Assembly: GCA_934271265.1 (NCBI GenBank)
Contig: CAKQRE010000019.1
Span: forward strand, 1 to 64,000
Direction of reading: 5' to 3'
Source of the DNA: an uncultured Clostridia bacterium
GTDB taxonomy: Bacteria > Bacillota > Clostridia > Christensenellales > Borkfalkiaceae
DNA length: 64,000 nucleotides
This document shows, in pieces, positions 15,654-24,025 of this stretch. Positions within the stretch are counted from its first letter, which is position 1; each line of letters begins with the position of its first letter. Made by a program: the position numbers and the translations under genes. Under the pieces are notes generated by a model that saw nothing but the letters and a program-made list of their open reading frames with translations, was not told the DNA's origin and did not search any database.

Positions 15654-17379
15654 TTTGTTCCTCTCCGAACGCTTTCGCCGCCGCAACGATGCGATCGCGA
15701 TCGTCGTCCGAAAGGGTTTTGCCCCGTTCGACGTTCGAGATCACGTCGGGATGACCTTCGGCAAAATAAGGGAGAAACGCCGCAAAGAAAGAACGGATCT
15801 TCTTTCCCTCCCATCCCGCCGTAATGCGCGACAGCGATACGACAAGGATCGCGATCTCTTCCCATTCCCGATAGGGTCTTCCCACGGGCTGGATCAGAAT
15901 TTCCGTCAACGCCTTACCGAATTCGAACTGTTCTTTTACAGAGTCGTCGAGATCGCCCGAGAACCGCGCGAACGTTTTCATTTCGCGATACTGCGCAAGC
16001 TCGAGACGGAGCGAACCGACGGCTTTTTTCATCGCTTTGGTCTGCGCGCTTCCGCCCACGCGGGAGACGGACAGCCCCACGTTCACCGCGGGGCGTTGTC
16101 CGGACAGAAACAACTCGGTCTCCAGGAACAACTGTCCGTCTGTGATGGAGATCACGTTGGTCGGAATATACGCCGAAATGTCTCCTCCGAGCGTTTCCAC
16201 CACGGGAAGAGCGGTCATACTGCCGCCCCCCTTTGCTTCGCTCAGACGCGCCGAACGCTCGAGCAGCCTCGAATGCAGATAAAAGATATCTCCGGGATAT
16301 GCTTCCCTCCCCGGGCTTCTGCCGAGAAGAAGAGACAGCGTTCTGTATGCCACGGCATGTTTGGAGAGATCGTCGTACACGACGAGCACGTCCTTTCCGC
16401 CGTACATGAAATACTCCGCGATCGCGCAGGCGGAAAAGGGAGCGACGTATTGCAGAGGCGCAGAGTCGGACGCAGACGAAAAGACGACCGTCGTATAAGA
16501 AAGAGCGTCGTTCTCTTCCAGCGTTTTCACAAGGCGTTTCACCGTGCTTGCCTTCTGCCCGATCGCACAGTATACGCAGAGCACGTCTTTCCCTTTCTGA
16601 TTGAGGATCGTGTCCAGCGCAACGCTCGTTTTACCCGTAGAGCGATCGCCGATGATCAGTTCTCTCTGCCCCTTTCCGATCGGAAACATGGAATCGATCG
16701 TCAGGATCCCCGTTTTCAAAGGCTCGTTTACGGGGCTTCTGTCCAATATCGCGGGCGCGGGGCGTTCGATCGGCATGTACTTATCCGCCGCGATACCGCC
16801 TTCCCCGTCAACCGGTTCGCCGAGAGCGTTCACAACCCTGCCGATCGTTTCGGCAGACACGGCGACGCCCGCCGTTTTTCCCGTTTTATAAACTTTGCCG
16901 CCGGCAACGACGTTGTCGTCATCGAAGAGGATACAACCCGTTTCGCTTTCGCTAAGGTCGAGCGCAAGCCCTTTTTCTCCCCCCTCGAACAGGAGGATCT
17001 CGCCGTACTTCACCCCCGTAAGTCCCGACACTCTCGCCACGCCGTCCGCAACCGAACAAACGGTTCCGACCTCGCGCGGGGAAGTTTTCGGTTCCCACGT
17101 TTCGATGGCTTCTTTTACGAGAGAAAGATAGTTTCCGCTTTTTTTATCTACCTTGTCTACACGCTCTTTTAAGTTTCGGATCAACCCCTCCGGCGTATTG
17201 TCGTAAACTTCGTTCGCCGCTTTTAAAACGAAGCCCTTCTTCACGCTTTCGTCTTTGACCCATACGATCTCCGGTATAACGCCGAGTTTCTTTTCCAGAA
17301 AGACAGAGAGTTTCGCTATTTCTTCCTCCGTCGGTTTGACCGCGGAGATAAACTCGGCAATAACACGATTATTCTTCAT
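15646..17379 (-). CDS. atpA: ATP synthase F1 alpha subunit with fused delta-like N-terminal domain
   Basis: The 577 residues contain a complete alpha subunit from about residue 78 on: PREVGTVCSVADGVARVSGL at about 101-120, the P-loop GDRSTGKT at 244-251 (usual form GDRQTGKT), and the C-terminal helical domain. Typical alpha is about 500-515 residues. The extra residues 1-77 look like the C-terminal domain of the delta (OSCP, AtpH) subunit: VIAEFISAVKPTEEEIAKL, FLEKKLG, then KKGFVLKAANEVYD and a closing amphipathic helix GLIRNLKERV. No separate atpH lies between atpF and atpA, where it normally sits; the atpA start overlaps atpF by 11 bp. The delta N-terminal six-helix domain is missing. I infer the fused part takes over stator contact with the b subunit. 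Confidence 0.93.
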   Translation of the reverse strand: MKNNRVIAEFISAVKPTEEEIAKLSVFLEKKLGVIPEIVWVKDESVKKGFVLKAANEVYDNTPEGLIRNLKERVDKVDKKSGNYLSLVKEAIETWEPKTSPREVGTVCSVADGVARVSGLTGVKYGEILLFEGGEKGLALDLSESETGCILFDDDNVVAGGKVYKTGKTAGVAVSAETIGRVVNALGEPVDGEGGIAADKYMPIERPAPAILDRSPVNEPLKTGILTIDSMFPIGKGQRELIIGDRSTGKTSVALDTILNQKGKDVLCVYCAIGQKASTVKRLVKTLEENDALSYTTVVFSSASDSAPLQYVAPFSACAIAEYFMYGGKDVLVVYDDLSKHAVAYRTLSLLLGRSPGREAYPGDIFYLHSRLLERSARLSEAKGGGSMTALPVVETLGGDISAYIPTNVISITDGQLFLETELFLSGQRPAVNVGLSVSRVGGSAQTKAMKKAVGSLRLELAQYREMKTFARFSGDLDDSVKEQFEFGKALTEILIQPVGRPYREWEEIAILVVSLSRITAGWEGKKIRSFFAAFLPYFAEGHPDVISNVERGKTLSDDDRDRIVAAAKAFGEEQNV

Positions 17380-17869
17380 TTTTCATATTCTCCGCCAAAA
17401 AGCCGTCAACCGAACACGCCGCGGAGATCTTCTCTCCCGCAGCCTTCGCGATCACGGCGGAAAGCTCTTCTTTCGCCTGCTCTTCGGCTTTGGCTTTCAT
17501 CTCTTCCGCTTTTAAATTCGCCTTTTTCAGAATTGCGGCGGACTCTTCTTCGGCGGCTTTGATGATCCGCTCGCTTTCGGCGCGCGCGTCCGCGATCGCC
17601 GTGCGTTTTTTGATCAGGATCTCCTCGTCGGCTTTTCCGAGCAGTTCTTCGTAAGTCGCTTTGTTCCGGTCTGCGGCTTCAAGCTTCGCTTTCGCGTCCG
17701 CGTCCTGATCTTCGTAATACTTTTTACGCTTATCCATAAATTTCTTGACGGGGTTGTACAGAAGAAAATACAGGATCAGGAAAAGGATCGCAAGGTTCAG
17801 AAGATGCAACAGGATCTGCCGCCAGTCGATATTCAGCGGGATCCCGCTTAAAAGATCATACGCTCCCAT
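17369..17869 (-). CDS. atpF: ATP synthase Fo b subunit
   Basis: A 166-residue stator subunit with one N-terminal membrane helix (LLHLLNLAILFLILYFLLYNP, about 20-40) and a long charged coiled coil typical of AtpF. It ends in a short tail (DGFLAENMKNEE) with no attached delta domain, unlike the b-delta fusion of mycobacteria. It is 9 bp from atpE and overlaps atpA. Confidence 0.93.
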   Translation of the reverse strand: MGAYDLLSGIPLNIDWRQILLHLLNLAILFLILYFLLYNPVKKFMDKRKKYYEDQDADAKAKLEAADRNKATYEELLGKADEEILIKKRTAIADARAESERIIKAAEEESAAILKKANLKAEEMKAKAEEQAKEELSAVIAKAAGEKISAACSVDGFLAENMKNEE

Positions 17870-17878
17870 ATTTTCTCC

Positions 17879-18310
17879 TTACAGAACGAAGATAATGAGG
17901 ATGGCGACGATCAGAGCATAAATGATCGCCGTTTCGATGAACACGAGCCCGAGCATCATGCCGGAACGGATCTGAGACGTCGCTTCCGGCTGACGCGCGA
18001 TCGCCTCGTTGGATTTTCCGATCGCGATCCCCATTGCAAGCGCGCCGAGCGCCGCCGCAAGCCCGACGGCGATACCCGCCGCGATCGCTTTGCTGCCCGT
18101 AGAATCGCTCTTCGCGTTTTCCGCGTTCGTCTCTTCCGCCTGTACGTCGATCGTCGTTTCGTTTTCTGCCGGCGCCGTAAGTTTCACGCCGTTTTCTTCC
18201 GCGGCATACGCCATGTTTTCCGTCCGCGCCGAAAGAACGGGAAACGCGGCAAAACAGATCAGCGCGAGCGCGCATGCGACTACGGAAACTCTTTTCATGA
18301 TTTTAAACAT
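17879..18310 (-). CDS. atpE: ATP synthase Fo c subunit with long N-terminal extension
   Basis: The last about 75 residues are a normal c-ring hairpin: glycine/alanine-rich helix 1, the polar loop ARQPEA, and helix 2 with the ion-binding Glu (VFIETAIIYALIVAILIIF). Typical c subunits are 70-90 residues; this one is 143. The extra about 68 residues begin with a signal-like hydrophobic stretch (VSVVACALALICFAAFPVLSA) and continue with an acidic linker, so a cleaved signal peptide is likely. The helix 1 position that is Gln in Na+-binding rings appears to be Met, and the Ser-Thr after the Glu is Thr-Ala, so proton coupling is more likely than Na+; that is inference. It overlaps atpB by 8 bp. Confidence 0.9.
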   Translation of the reverse strand: MFKIMKRVSVVACALALICFAAFPVLSARTENMAYAAEENGVKLTAPAENETTIDVQAEETNAENAKSDSTGSKAIAAGIAVGLAAALGALAMGIAIGKSNEAIARQPEATSQIRSGMMLGLVFIETAIIYALIVAILIIFVL

Positions 18311-19148
18311 TTTCGATTACCTCTTTTTTTTGTTTCTTGATTTTCTTGCCGCCTTCTGTTTTTTCGGATACCTCGCCGTAGAAAAGAGAAGTAAGCATGG
18401 TCAGAACGTACGCCTGAATGAGGGCGTGCAGCAACGTAAACATCACGCCGACTACGACGGGAAGCACAAACGAGAGCGCCGAATAGTAATATACGAGTTC
18501 CGTCACGAGCGCTCCCGACAAAAGCGCGCCGAACAGACGAAAGCTCATCGAGATCGGCAGAGAGAAATCCTTCAGCGTTCTTCCTACGCCCTTGATCCCG
18601 TTCGAGACGACTCCGCCGCCTAAAATCACGAGATAAGATAAGCACCCGATCGTGATCGCGCCGTTGATATCCGCAAGAGGTGCCGGCATCGCGACCGAAC
18701 GCCCCGCCGTCGTAACCGCCTGCAGCCCGAGAAGCTCGAACGTCGTTCCGATAAAGATATACGCCGCGGCGGTAAAGATATACGCGCCGAGGAATTTGTT
18801 TCTCTTCGGACTCGACCCCTTCGCCATTCCGTCGAACATGCCGACGGCGGTTTCGAGAACAATCTGAAATCTCCCGGGCACGTAAGAAAATTTCGGAATG
18901 ACGAAAACCCTTACGACCAGAGAAAACACGAACAGGATCCCCGTTACCGTGAATGCCGAGATCAAACCGGGGTTCACGTCTATAAGACCGAACAGAGAAA
19001 TCTTATTCGTTTCGTGCAACACCTCGTCACGCATGGCGTCGTTGATGCTCTCTCCGCTCTGTTTGTCCGGGATCAGAAAAATCCCGACCAGAAGCAGGGC
19101 GATCACCGCGAGCGTCACCGCGAGAACGATACTTTTTTGCTTTTTCAT
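18303..19148 (-). CDS. atpB: ATP synthase Fo a subunit
   Basis: A 281-residue multi-span membrane protein forming the ion channel against the c ring. The essential arginine is visible in SMSFRLFGALLSGALVTELV, matching the family LRLFGN motif, and the C-terminal helix ends LLHALIQAYVLTMLTSLFYGE. The N-terminus has an extra hydrophobic segment (IVLAVTLAVIALLLVGIFLIP). Its start overlaps the upstream DUF1275 gene by 4 bp (ATGA), so that protein is translated with the complex. Confidence 0.94.
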   Translation of the reverse strand: MKKQKSIVLAVTLAVIALLLVGIFLIPDKQSGESINDAMRDEVLHETNKISLFGLIDVNPGLISAFTVTGILFVFSLVVRVFVIPKFSYVPGRFQIVLETAVGMFDGMAKGSSPKRNKFLGAYIFTAAAYIFIGTTFELLGLQAVTTAGRSVAMPAPLADINGAITIGCLSYLVILGGGVVSNGIKGVGRTLKDFSLPISMSFRLFGALLSGALVTELVYYYSALSFVLPVVVGVMFTLLHALIQAYVLTMLTSLFYGEVSEKTEGGKKIKKQKKEVIENV

Positions 19149-19897
19149 ATTTCACCTTTTGTTTCCGATTCCGGCAGCCCGTCTGCGGAAAGATCCTTCC
19201 GTTCCGTCTCTCCGGAAAGTTCGTTTGCGATTTCTTTTTTCTCCTCTCCGATAAATGCCAGCGACGCCGTGAACGTCAGCGCGGCGGAAAACAGGATCGT
19301 GCGATCCCCGAAAAATTTTTGCAGCAGATATCCCGCGCCCGCCCCGATCGCGAAAAACAGAACGACCGCAAGGTACAGTCCGCTTCTCTTCAGCTCCGCC
19401 TTGTTCTTTTTTGCGATCGACGTAACGAACGCGCCCGACATTTTTACGATATTCCCGATACACATCGTGCTCGCGAAATCGTTGCCGTAAATTTGATTGA
19501 AGGTCAGAACCTGCATGGCGCAGGAGAAAGACACGAGGGCGTTTGCGTACACGTTCGCGCTTTGCGGAATAAACCCGACCGCAAATAAAACCGCCGTTTC
19601 CGCGAAAAGCACCGTCTGTTTCCAGAAAAGGAATTTTCCCTTTTCCGAAACGAAAAACAACACCTTCGCCAGAATAACCCCGAGAGCGAACGAAAAAACG
19701 GGGATCAGGTATTTCAGTACACCCTGCATATTTCCTTCCGCGAGATTCACGCTTAAAAAAACGATATTCCCCGTCTGCGCGTTTGCAAACACGCCGTCGC
19801 GACAAAAATAAGAATAGGCGTCCTGCAACCCGCCCGACAGGATAATCAACACAAGCATCGGGAAGGATTGCGAAATTTCGTTTTTGGTTCTTTTCAT
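19145..19897 (-). CDS. YoaK/DUF1275 family membrane protein
   Basis: A 250-residue integral membrane protein of the DUF1275 (YoaK) family, recognised by the N-terminal LIILSGGLQDAYSYFCRDGVFANAQTGN and following NIVFLSVNL, with about six hydrophobic spans. Function is unknown; a transport role has been suggested for the family. Here it is the first gene of the ATP synthase operon, the slot usually held by atpI, and overlaps atpB by 4 bp. Its promoter interleaves with that of the divergent LysR regulator, which may control the whole operon. Confidence 0.85.
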   Translation of the reverse strand: MKRTKNEISQSFPMLVLIILSGGLQDAYSYFCRDGVFANAQTGNIVFLSVNLAEGNMQGVLKYLIPVFSFALGVILAKVLFFVSEKGKFLFWKQTVLFAETAVLFAVGFIPQSANVYANALVSFSCAMQVLTFNQIYGNDFASTMCIGNIVKMSGAFVTSIAKKNKAELKRSGLYLAVVLFFAIGAGAGYLLQKFFGDRTILFSAALTFTASLAFIGEEKKEIANELSGETERKDLSADGLPESETKGEI

Positions 19898-19928
19898 AAA
19901 AACATCCTTGACTTATTGCACGTGATCT

Positions 19929-19958
19929 ATTATAATATTTTTGACAGTCATCTGTAAA
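19929..19958 (-). promoter_or_regulatory. Promoter of the DUF1275-atp operon
   Basis: Minus strand -35 TTTACA (19953-19958), 18 bp spacer, perfect -10 TATAAT (19929-19934), about 31 bp before the start codon. A plus-strand TTGACA (19941-19946) lies inside it, so the divergent promoters overlap. Confidence 0.7.
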
Positions 19959-19963
19959 ATGTA

Positions 19964-19983
19964 TATTTGCAATACTTGCAATA
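19964..19983. promoter_or_regulatory. Candidate LysR operator
   Basis: Direct repeat TTGCAATAC-TTGCAATATC between the two divergent genes, just upstream of the minus-strand -35. Placement suits a LysR binding site; assignment is inference. Confidence 0.35.
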
Positions 19984-20059
19984 TCAATTTGATATAACAA
20001 AAACGCGGGCAACGCCCGAAATCTTCAAATTTCAAAGCAGCCGGTTGGTAATTTACCTT

Positions 20060-20944
20060 ATGAATATTAACTTCGAAAACTATAAGATTTTTTATTTCGT
20101 TGCAAAATACGGAAACATCACCGCAGCGGCGGAAGCGCTTTTTTCCGAACAGCCGAACGTCACGCGAGCGATCAAAAATCTGGAAAGAGATCTCGGCTGC
20201 GTACTGTTTACCCGTTCCAACAAAGGGGTAACGCTCACTCCGGAAGGAGAAAAACTCTATCGAAGGGTATCTATCGCCTACGAGCAGATCGCCGCCGCCG
20301 AAGAAGAACTCGAATTATATAAGGGGCTGGACGAAGGGATCGTACGAATCGGCGTTTCGGAAACCGCCCTGCACGAGGTTCTTCTCTCCGCCCTCGTAAA
20401 ATACCACGCCCTTTACCCGAAAATACGATTCAGCCTGACCACCCTGACAAACAATCAGGCGATCGCCGCCGTGAGAAATCAGGCGGTCGATTTCGCGCTG
20501 ATCGCCACCCCTTTCGACATCGATAAACCATTGAAAGCCGTAACGATCAGAAGTTTTCAGGACATCGTTGTATGCGGCGCGAGGTATAAATATCTTACGA
20601 GCGAAAAGGTGAGCCTGAAAGAACTCACGAAACACTGCATCATAAGCCTTAACAAAACGACGAAAACGTATGAATATTACAGCGGGATCTTCCGCTCGCA
20701 CGGGCTCTCTTTCGATCCGGATATCGAAGTATCCGCCTCAAACCAGATACTGCCCATCGTAAAAAGCAATCTCGGCATCGGTCTGATGCCGGAATCGTTC
20801 GCCGAACAGGATCTTGCTTCCGGCGACGTGTTCCGGCTGATTACGGAAGAGCCATTCCCCTCCCGTGAAGTATGCCTGATCAAGCGAACGGATTCTTCCC
20901 TCTCCGGCGCGGCAAAAGAGTTCGAAAAGATACTGAAAAACTGA
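20060..20944 (+). CDS. LysR family transcriptional regulator
   Basis: A 294-residue regulator with the standard N-terminal winged HTH (YFVAKYGNITAAAEALFSEQPNVTRAIKNLERDLGCVLFTRSNKGV, about 12-58) and a periplasmic-binding-like effector domain (about 90-290). ATG 20060 gives the canonical LysR N-terminus; the longer reading has no RBS. It is divergent from the DUF1275-atp operon with overlapping promoters, so that operon is its most likely target. The effector is unknown. Confidence 0.88.
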   Translation: MNINFENYKIFYFVAKYGNITAAAEALFSEQPNVTRAIKNLERDLGCVLFTRSNKGVTLTPEGEKLYRRVSIAYEQIAAAEEELELYKGLDEGIVRIGVSETALHEVLLSALVKYHALYPKIRFSLTTLTNNQAIAAVRNQAVDFALIATPFDIDKPLKAVTIRSFQDIVVCGARYKYLTSEKVSLKELTKHCIISLNKTTKTYEYYSGIFRSHGLSFDPDIEVSASNQILPIVKSNLGIGLMPESFAEQDLASGDVFRLITEEPFPSREVCLIKRTDSSLSGAAKEFEKILKN

Positions 20945-20979
20945 CCCCTGCCGGAACCGTAATCAGATATCCGCAATCG

Positions 20980-21020
20980 AAAAAGCCTTATTCCGAAGCT
21001 TGGTCGGAATAAGGCTTTTT
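20980..21020 (+). terminator. Intrinsic terminator of the LysR gene
   Basis: Perfect 17-bp stem: AAAAAGCCTTATTCCGA pairs with TCGGAATAAGGCTTTTT across a 7-nt loop. A-rich and T-rich ends allow it to work in both directions. Confidence 0.88.
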
Positions 21021-21055
21021 ATGCCAGATAAGAGTAATACGAACCTTCCCGGCAT
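21021..21055 (-). repeat. Dispersed conserved-loop hairpin, copy B
   Basis: ATGCC / GGCAT arms enclose AAGGTTCGTATTACTCTTA on the minus strand. It begins about 27 nt past the rubrerythrin stop. Same core as 37220-37252. Confidence 0.6.
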
Positions 21056-21081
21056 AGACAGACAAACGAAGATCGAAAAGA

Positions 21082-21621
21082 TCAGTAATTTTCCTCGCGC
21101 ACTTCGAAATATGCCTGAGGGTGCGCGCAAACGGGGCAGATCTCGGGCGCTTTCTCGCCTACCACGATATGCCCGCAGTTTCTGCATTCCCACACTTTTA
21201 CTTCGCTTTTCTCAAAAACTTCCTGCATCTGCACGTTTTTAAGAAGGGCGCGGTAACGTTCTTCGTGCGCTTTTTCGATCGCTCCGACCATACGGAATTT
21301 CTTTGCCAATTCGGTAAACCCTTCCTCTTCGGCAGTCTTTGCGAAGTTTGCGTACATATCCGTCCACTCGTAGTTTTCGCCTTCTGCGGCGGCATTCAGG
21401 TTTTCAGCGGTATCTCCGATACCGTTAAGCTCCTTGAACCACATTTTCGCGTGTTCCTTTTCGTTATCCGCCGTTTTTAAGAAAATCGCGGCAATCTGCT
21501 CGAATCCGTCCTTCTTTGCTTTCGACGAAAAAAAGGTATACTTGTTTCTCGCCATCGATTCGCCCGCAAAAGCGGCCTTAAGATTCTTTTCCGTCTGTGT
21601 TCCTTCGTACTTGTTTGCCAT
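21082..21621 (-). CDS. Rubrerythrin
   Basis: A 179-residue non-haem iron peroxidase that protects anaerobes by reducing hydrogen peroxide. The N-terminal four-helix diiron domain carries the paired Glu/His motifs (FAGESMARNKYTFFS, TADNEKEHAKMWF, KTAEEEGFTELAKKF, GAIEKAHEERYR). A C-terminal rubredoxin-like Fe(Cys)4 site follows (WECRNCGHIV, CPVCAHPQAYF). I choose the ATG that gives MANKYEG, with AAGGAG upstream. It stands alone; its link to the Fur/PerR-like gene at 270 is only a possibility. Confidence 0.95.
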   Translation of the reverse strand: MANKYEGTQTEKNLKAAFAGESMARNKYTFFSSKAKKDGFEQIAAIFLKTADNEKEHAKMWFKELNGIGDTAENLNAAAEGENYEWTDMYANFAKTAEEEGFTELAKKFRMVGAIEKAHEERYRALLKNVQMQEVFEKSEVKVWECRNCGHIVVGEKAPEICPVCAHPQAYFEVREENY

Positions 21622-21663
21622 ATTCAATCTCCTTTTTATTCATGATATCCGTATTTGAGAAAA

Positions 21664-23760
21664 TTATACTTCCCGCCCGGCATAGGCGCATAAAACCGAC
21701 TTCTGTACGTCGGTCAGCGTCAGGTTGCCACCGAGCGCTTTTTCGGCAAGTTCCTTTGCGGAAACCGTGAAGTTTTTATCGTAGCGCGCGTAAACGTAAC
21801 CGCTGCCGATATCGGCGTATTCCACCTTCAGATATCCCCTGGCAAGGAATTTCTTTCCGTAATTATATTCTTTTAAGTTGACGATCGACGCGCTTACCCT
21901 CTTATATTCGCCGCTGAACGCGTTTTTTGAGGAAGCGATATTCAGAACCGTTTCTCCTTCGGTAAGACAGTCCAGCGTAAAATCGTTTTTCGCAAGATAT
22001 TGTTCCTGCGTGATGAGCGTGCCGGCGCTCGCATACGAGGAAACCGCAAGCCAATCACGGTTTAAAATCAACGTTTTAAACTGGATCCCGGAATCGGCAA
22101 GTCCGCTTCCGACCCTCAGATACGCCTCTCCCACCGTTTCCATTTCTGCGATCGCCACGCGGAAAATTTTGTTTTCGGTGATCGGAAAAGCCGTTTTCCC
22201 GGAATAGATCTTTTCCTTTTTCACGTCGATCCAACCGACGAAACACTCCTTTTCGCCGAGCGAAATTTCCGGGAAATCGATCGTTTCGTTTTCGCCGCAC
22301 GTAACGGTGTGATCGGTCTCTCCGTCTTTCGTGAGGAAAGTGACCTCGAAAACGAAAACCGCCGTAAATTCTCTGTCCCAGGATAAAACAAGGGTATAGA
22401 AATTCACTTCCTCGCCGTTTTCGTCTGACCAATAAAGGAATTTCATGTCTCCCTTTTCCGGTTTCAGCGAGCCGGTATCGAGCTTATCGGAAGTCTCAAC
22501 CGTCTGCGAAGAGATCACTTGCCCGTCCGAAACGAAATTCACCGTAAACAACACCTGATTCCATTTTGCGGTAAGGGTAACGCTTGTTTGCGGCTCAAAC
22601 GAATCTTTTATTTCTTTTCCGTCCAGAAAGAATCCGAGGAACTCGTATTTCGCGCCCTCTTTATTCGGAGAGACTTGCGGAAGAGGGAATGATTCGCCTT
22701 TTATCGCCTTATGGGCTGATTTATCCGTCCACTCGCCGCCGGCAAGATCGAAGGCGATCGTGACACCGATTTTTGCTTGTATGGTCATATCGGCAGTTGC
22801 GCATATGGGAGAGCTCAACAACGTCTCCCCGCAATACCAACCCAGGAACGAATCGCCTTCTTTTAAAGAATCGGGCGCAAGTTCGCCGTAATCTTTCAGC
22901 TCGTAGGTTTCGCCTTCCGTAACGGGAAGGGTAAACAACGTTTTATTCCCGTCCGTATACGTCCAGGTGAATGTTTTCGGAGGGATCTTTTCCCACACGG
23001 CGGAAAACGTTACGTTTTCCGTAACCGCATACGAATCTCCCGCGTGATACGTCTGATCGCCGGCGATCCAGCCGATAAAACGATAGCCGTCTTTCACGGC
23101 GGAACACTCGGGAATCCTGATCGAAGTTCCGTCCTCTGCCGTTTGCGAAGAAAGCACTGTCGTCCCGTCATCGTCGTAAAAACTTACGGTGTATGTTTGT
23201 TTCTGAGTTTTCTCTCGTTTCAGAATACAAAACGAAATACAATTATCCCCTGTTACCGTATATTTTGTGGTGTTAAATCCCTTATATACACCGCCACTCG
23301 CATCAGCCCCATAAGAAAGATGGTTGTTTTGCAACTCAGTCTTATCAAACAACTGACCATCTGAAAACGATATATATCCATAATCATCGGTTCCGCTTTT
23401 CTGAATTTTTAGTTTTGTGAGATAACATTCCGGGAATGCTTTACTATTCAAAGTAAACCTGTTAACGTCATAATTTCTGTACAACCAAACCATATTCTCG
23501 GTAAAGTCAGCTGTTCCGTTATACTCCTTCGGCACGACATATTTTCCCTCTGCCTCGGCGGTCAAAACATAATGCTTATCGCCGTCCGTATGAGTAAAAA
23601 CGATTTCGGTTTTGGTCTCTAAAGATTCAAAATCCGTTATTTCCTTATACACATACGAATCTTCGGCGCGAGTGCCGGACGAGAGCGGCAGAACCGCTAC
23701 GCTTGCCGCAATAAAGATCGCAGACAGAACAAACAGCATGATCGATTTCTTCAGTTTCAT
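21664..23760 (-). CDS. Secreted InlB B-repeat / Flg_new repeat surface protein
   Basis: A 698-residue secreted protein. It starts at ATG 23760 (GAGGGG upstream) with a signal peptide (MKLKKSIMLFVLSAIFIAAS, cleavage near TRAED). An N-terminal domain of about 150 residues resembles nothing I know. It is followed by at least five Listeria-Bacteroides (InlB B / Flg_new) beta-grasp repeats, each with the pattern VxFxxxDG, SQTVE, then GYRFIGWI or FLGWYCG or FLYWSDEN. The C-terminal about 180 residues form another unknown domain. There is no LPXTG or transmembrane anchor. Function is probably adhesion or envelope interaction. Its mRNA has a structured leader. Confidence 0.8.
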   Translation of the reverse strand: MKLKKSIMLFVLSAIFIAASVAVLPLSSGTRAEDSYVYKEITDFESLETKTEIVFTHTDGDKHYVLTAEAEGKYVVPKEYNGTADFTENMVWLYRNYDVNRFTLNSKAFPECYLTKLKIQKSGTDDYGYISFSDGQLFDKTELQNNHLSYGADASGGVYKGFNTTKYTVTGDNCISFCILKREKTQKQTYTVSFYDDDGTTVLSSQTAEDGTSIRIPECSAVKDGYRFIGWIAGDQTYHAGDSYAVTENVTFSAVWEKIPPKTFTWTYTDGNKTLFTLPVTEGETYELKDYGELAPDSLKEGDSFLGWYCGETLLSSPICATADMTIQAKIGVTIAFDLAGGEWTDKSAHKAIKGESFPLPQVSPNKEGAKYEFLGFFLDGKEIKDSFEPQTSVTLTAKWNQVLFTVNFVSDGQVISSQTVETSDKLDTGSLKPEKGDMKFLYWSDENGEEVNFYTLVLSWDREFTAVFVFEVTFLTKDGETDHTVTCGENETIDFPEISLGEKECFVGWIDVKKEKIYSGKTAFPITENKIFRVAIAEMETVGEAYLRVGSGLADSGIQFKTLILNRDWLAVSSYASAGTLITQEQYLAKNDFTLDCLTEGETVLNIASSKNAFSGEYKRVSASIVNLKEYNYGKKFLARGYLKVEYADIGSGYVYARYDKNFTVSAKELAEKALGGNLTLTDVQKSVLCAYAGREV

Positions 23761-23831
23761 AATTCCCCTCATTTGCAAAAGGCAACCTCGCCACAGAATC
23801 GTATTGTTCAGGCGGTTGCGTAAAACGTTCA

Positions 23832-23878
23832 CGCAGGCGTAAAACCGGGTTCTGACGCGGTTTTACGCTTGCGTTTTT
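23832..23878. promoter_or_regulatory. Strong stem-loop in the leader of the surface-protein mRNA
   Basis: CGCAGGCGTAAAACC (23832-23846) pairs with GGTTTTACGCTTGCG (23859-23873). On the minus strand it falls about 25 nt into the predicted transcript. A second GTTTTACGC lies just downstream in the leader, allowing an alternative pairing. On the plus strand it is followed by TTTTT and would terminate antisense transcription. Confidence 0.5.
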
Positions 23879-23903
23879 ATTTCCTTTTGCCCCTCCGCTC
23901 TTT

Positions 23904-23932
23904 ATTCTATCACAATTTTCCACACTTTTCAA
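23904..23932 (-). promoter_or_regulatory. Promoter of the surface-protein gene
   Basis: Minus strand -35 TTGAAA (23927-23932), 17 bp spacer, -10 TAGAAT (23904-23909). Confidence 0.55.
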
Positions 23933-23996
23933 CAATTTTCCACAAATTTTTCCCCTTTTCTTCCGAAAAACATGAAGTTTTTTCTTGATCATTCCG

Positions 23997-24025
23997 TTTA
24001 CAACTCGCTCGTCTTATGATATAAT
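23997..24025 (+). promoter_or_regulatory. Promoter of darA-chrA-chrA
   Basis: -35 TTTACA (23997-24002), 17 bp spacer, perfect -10 TATAAT (24020-24025). Confidence 0.8.

Noticed and set aside
15592..17172. 526-residue plus-strand ORF opposite atpA
   Set aside because: Antisense shadow of atpA with Arg/His/Phe-rich composition.
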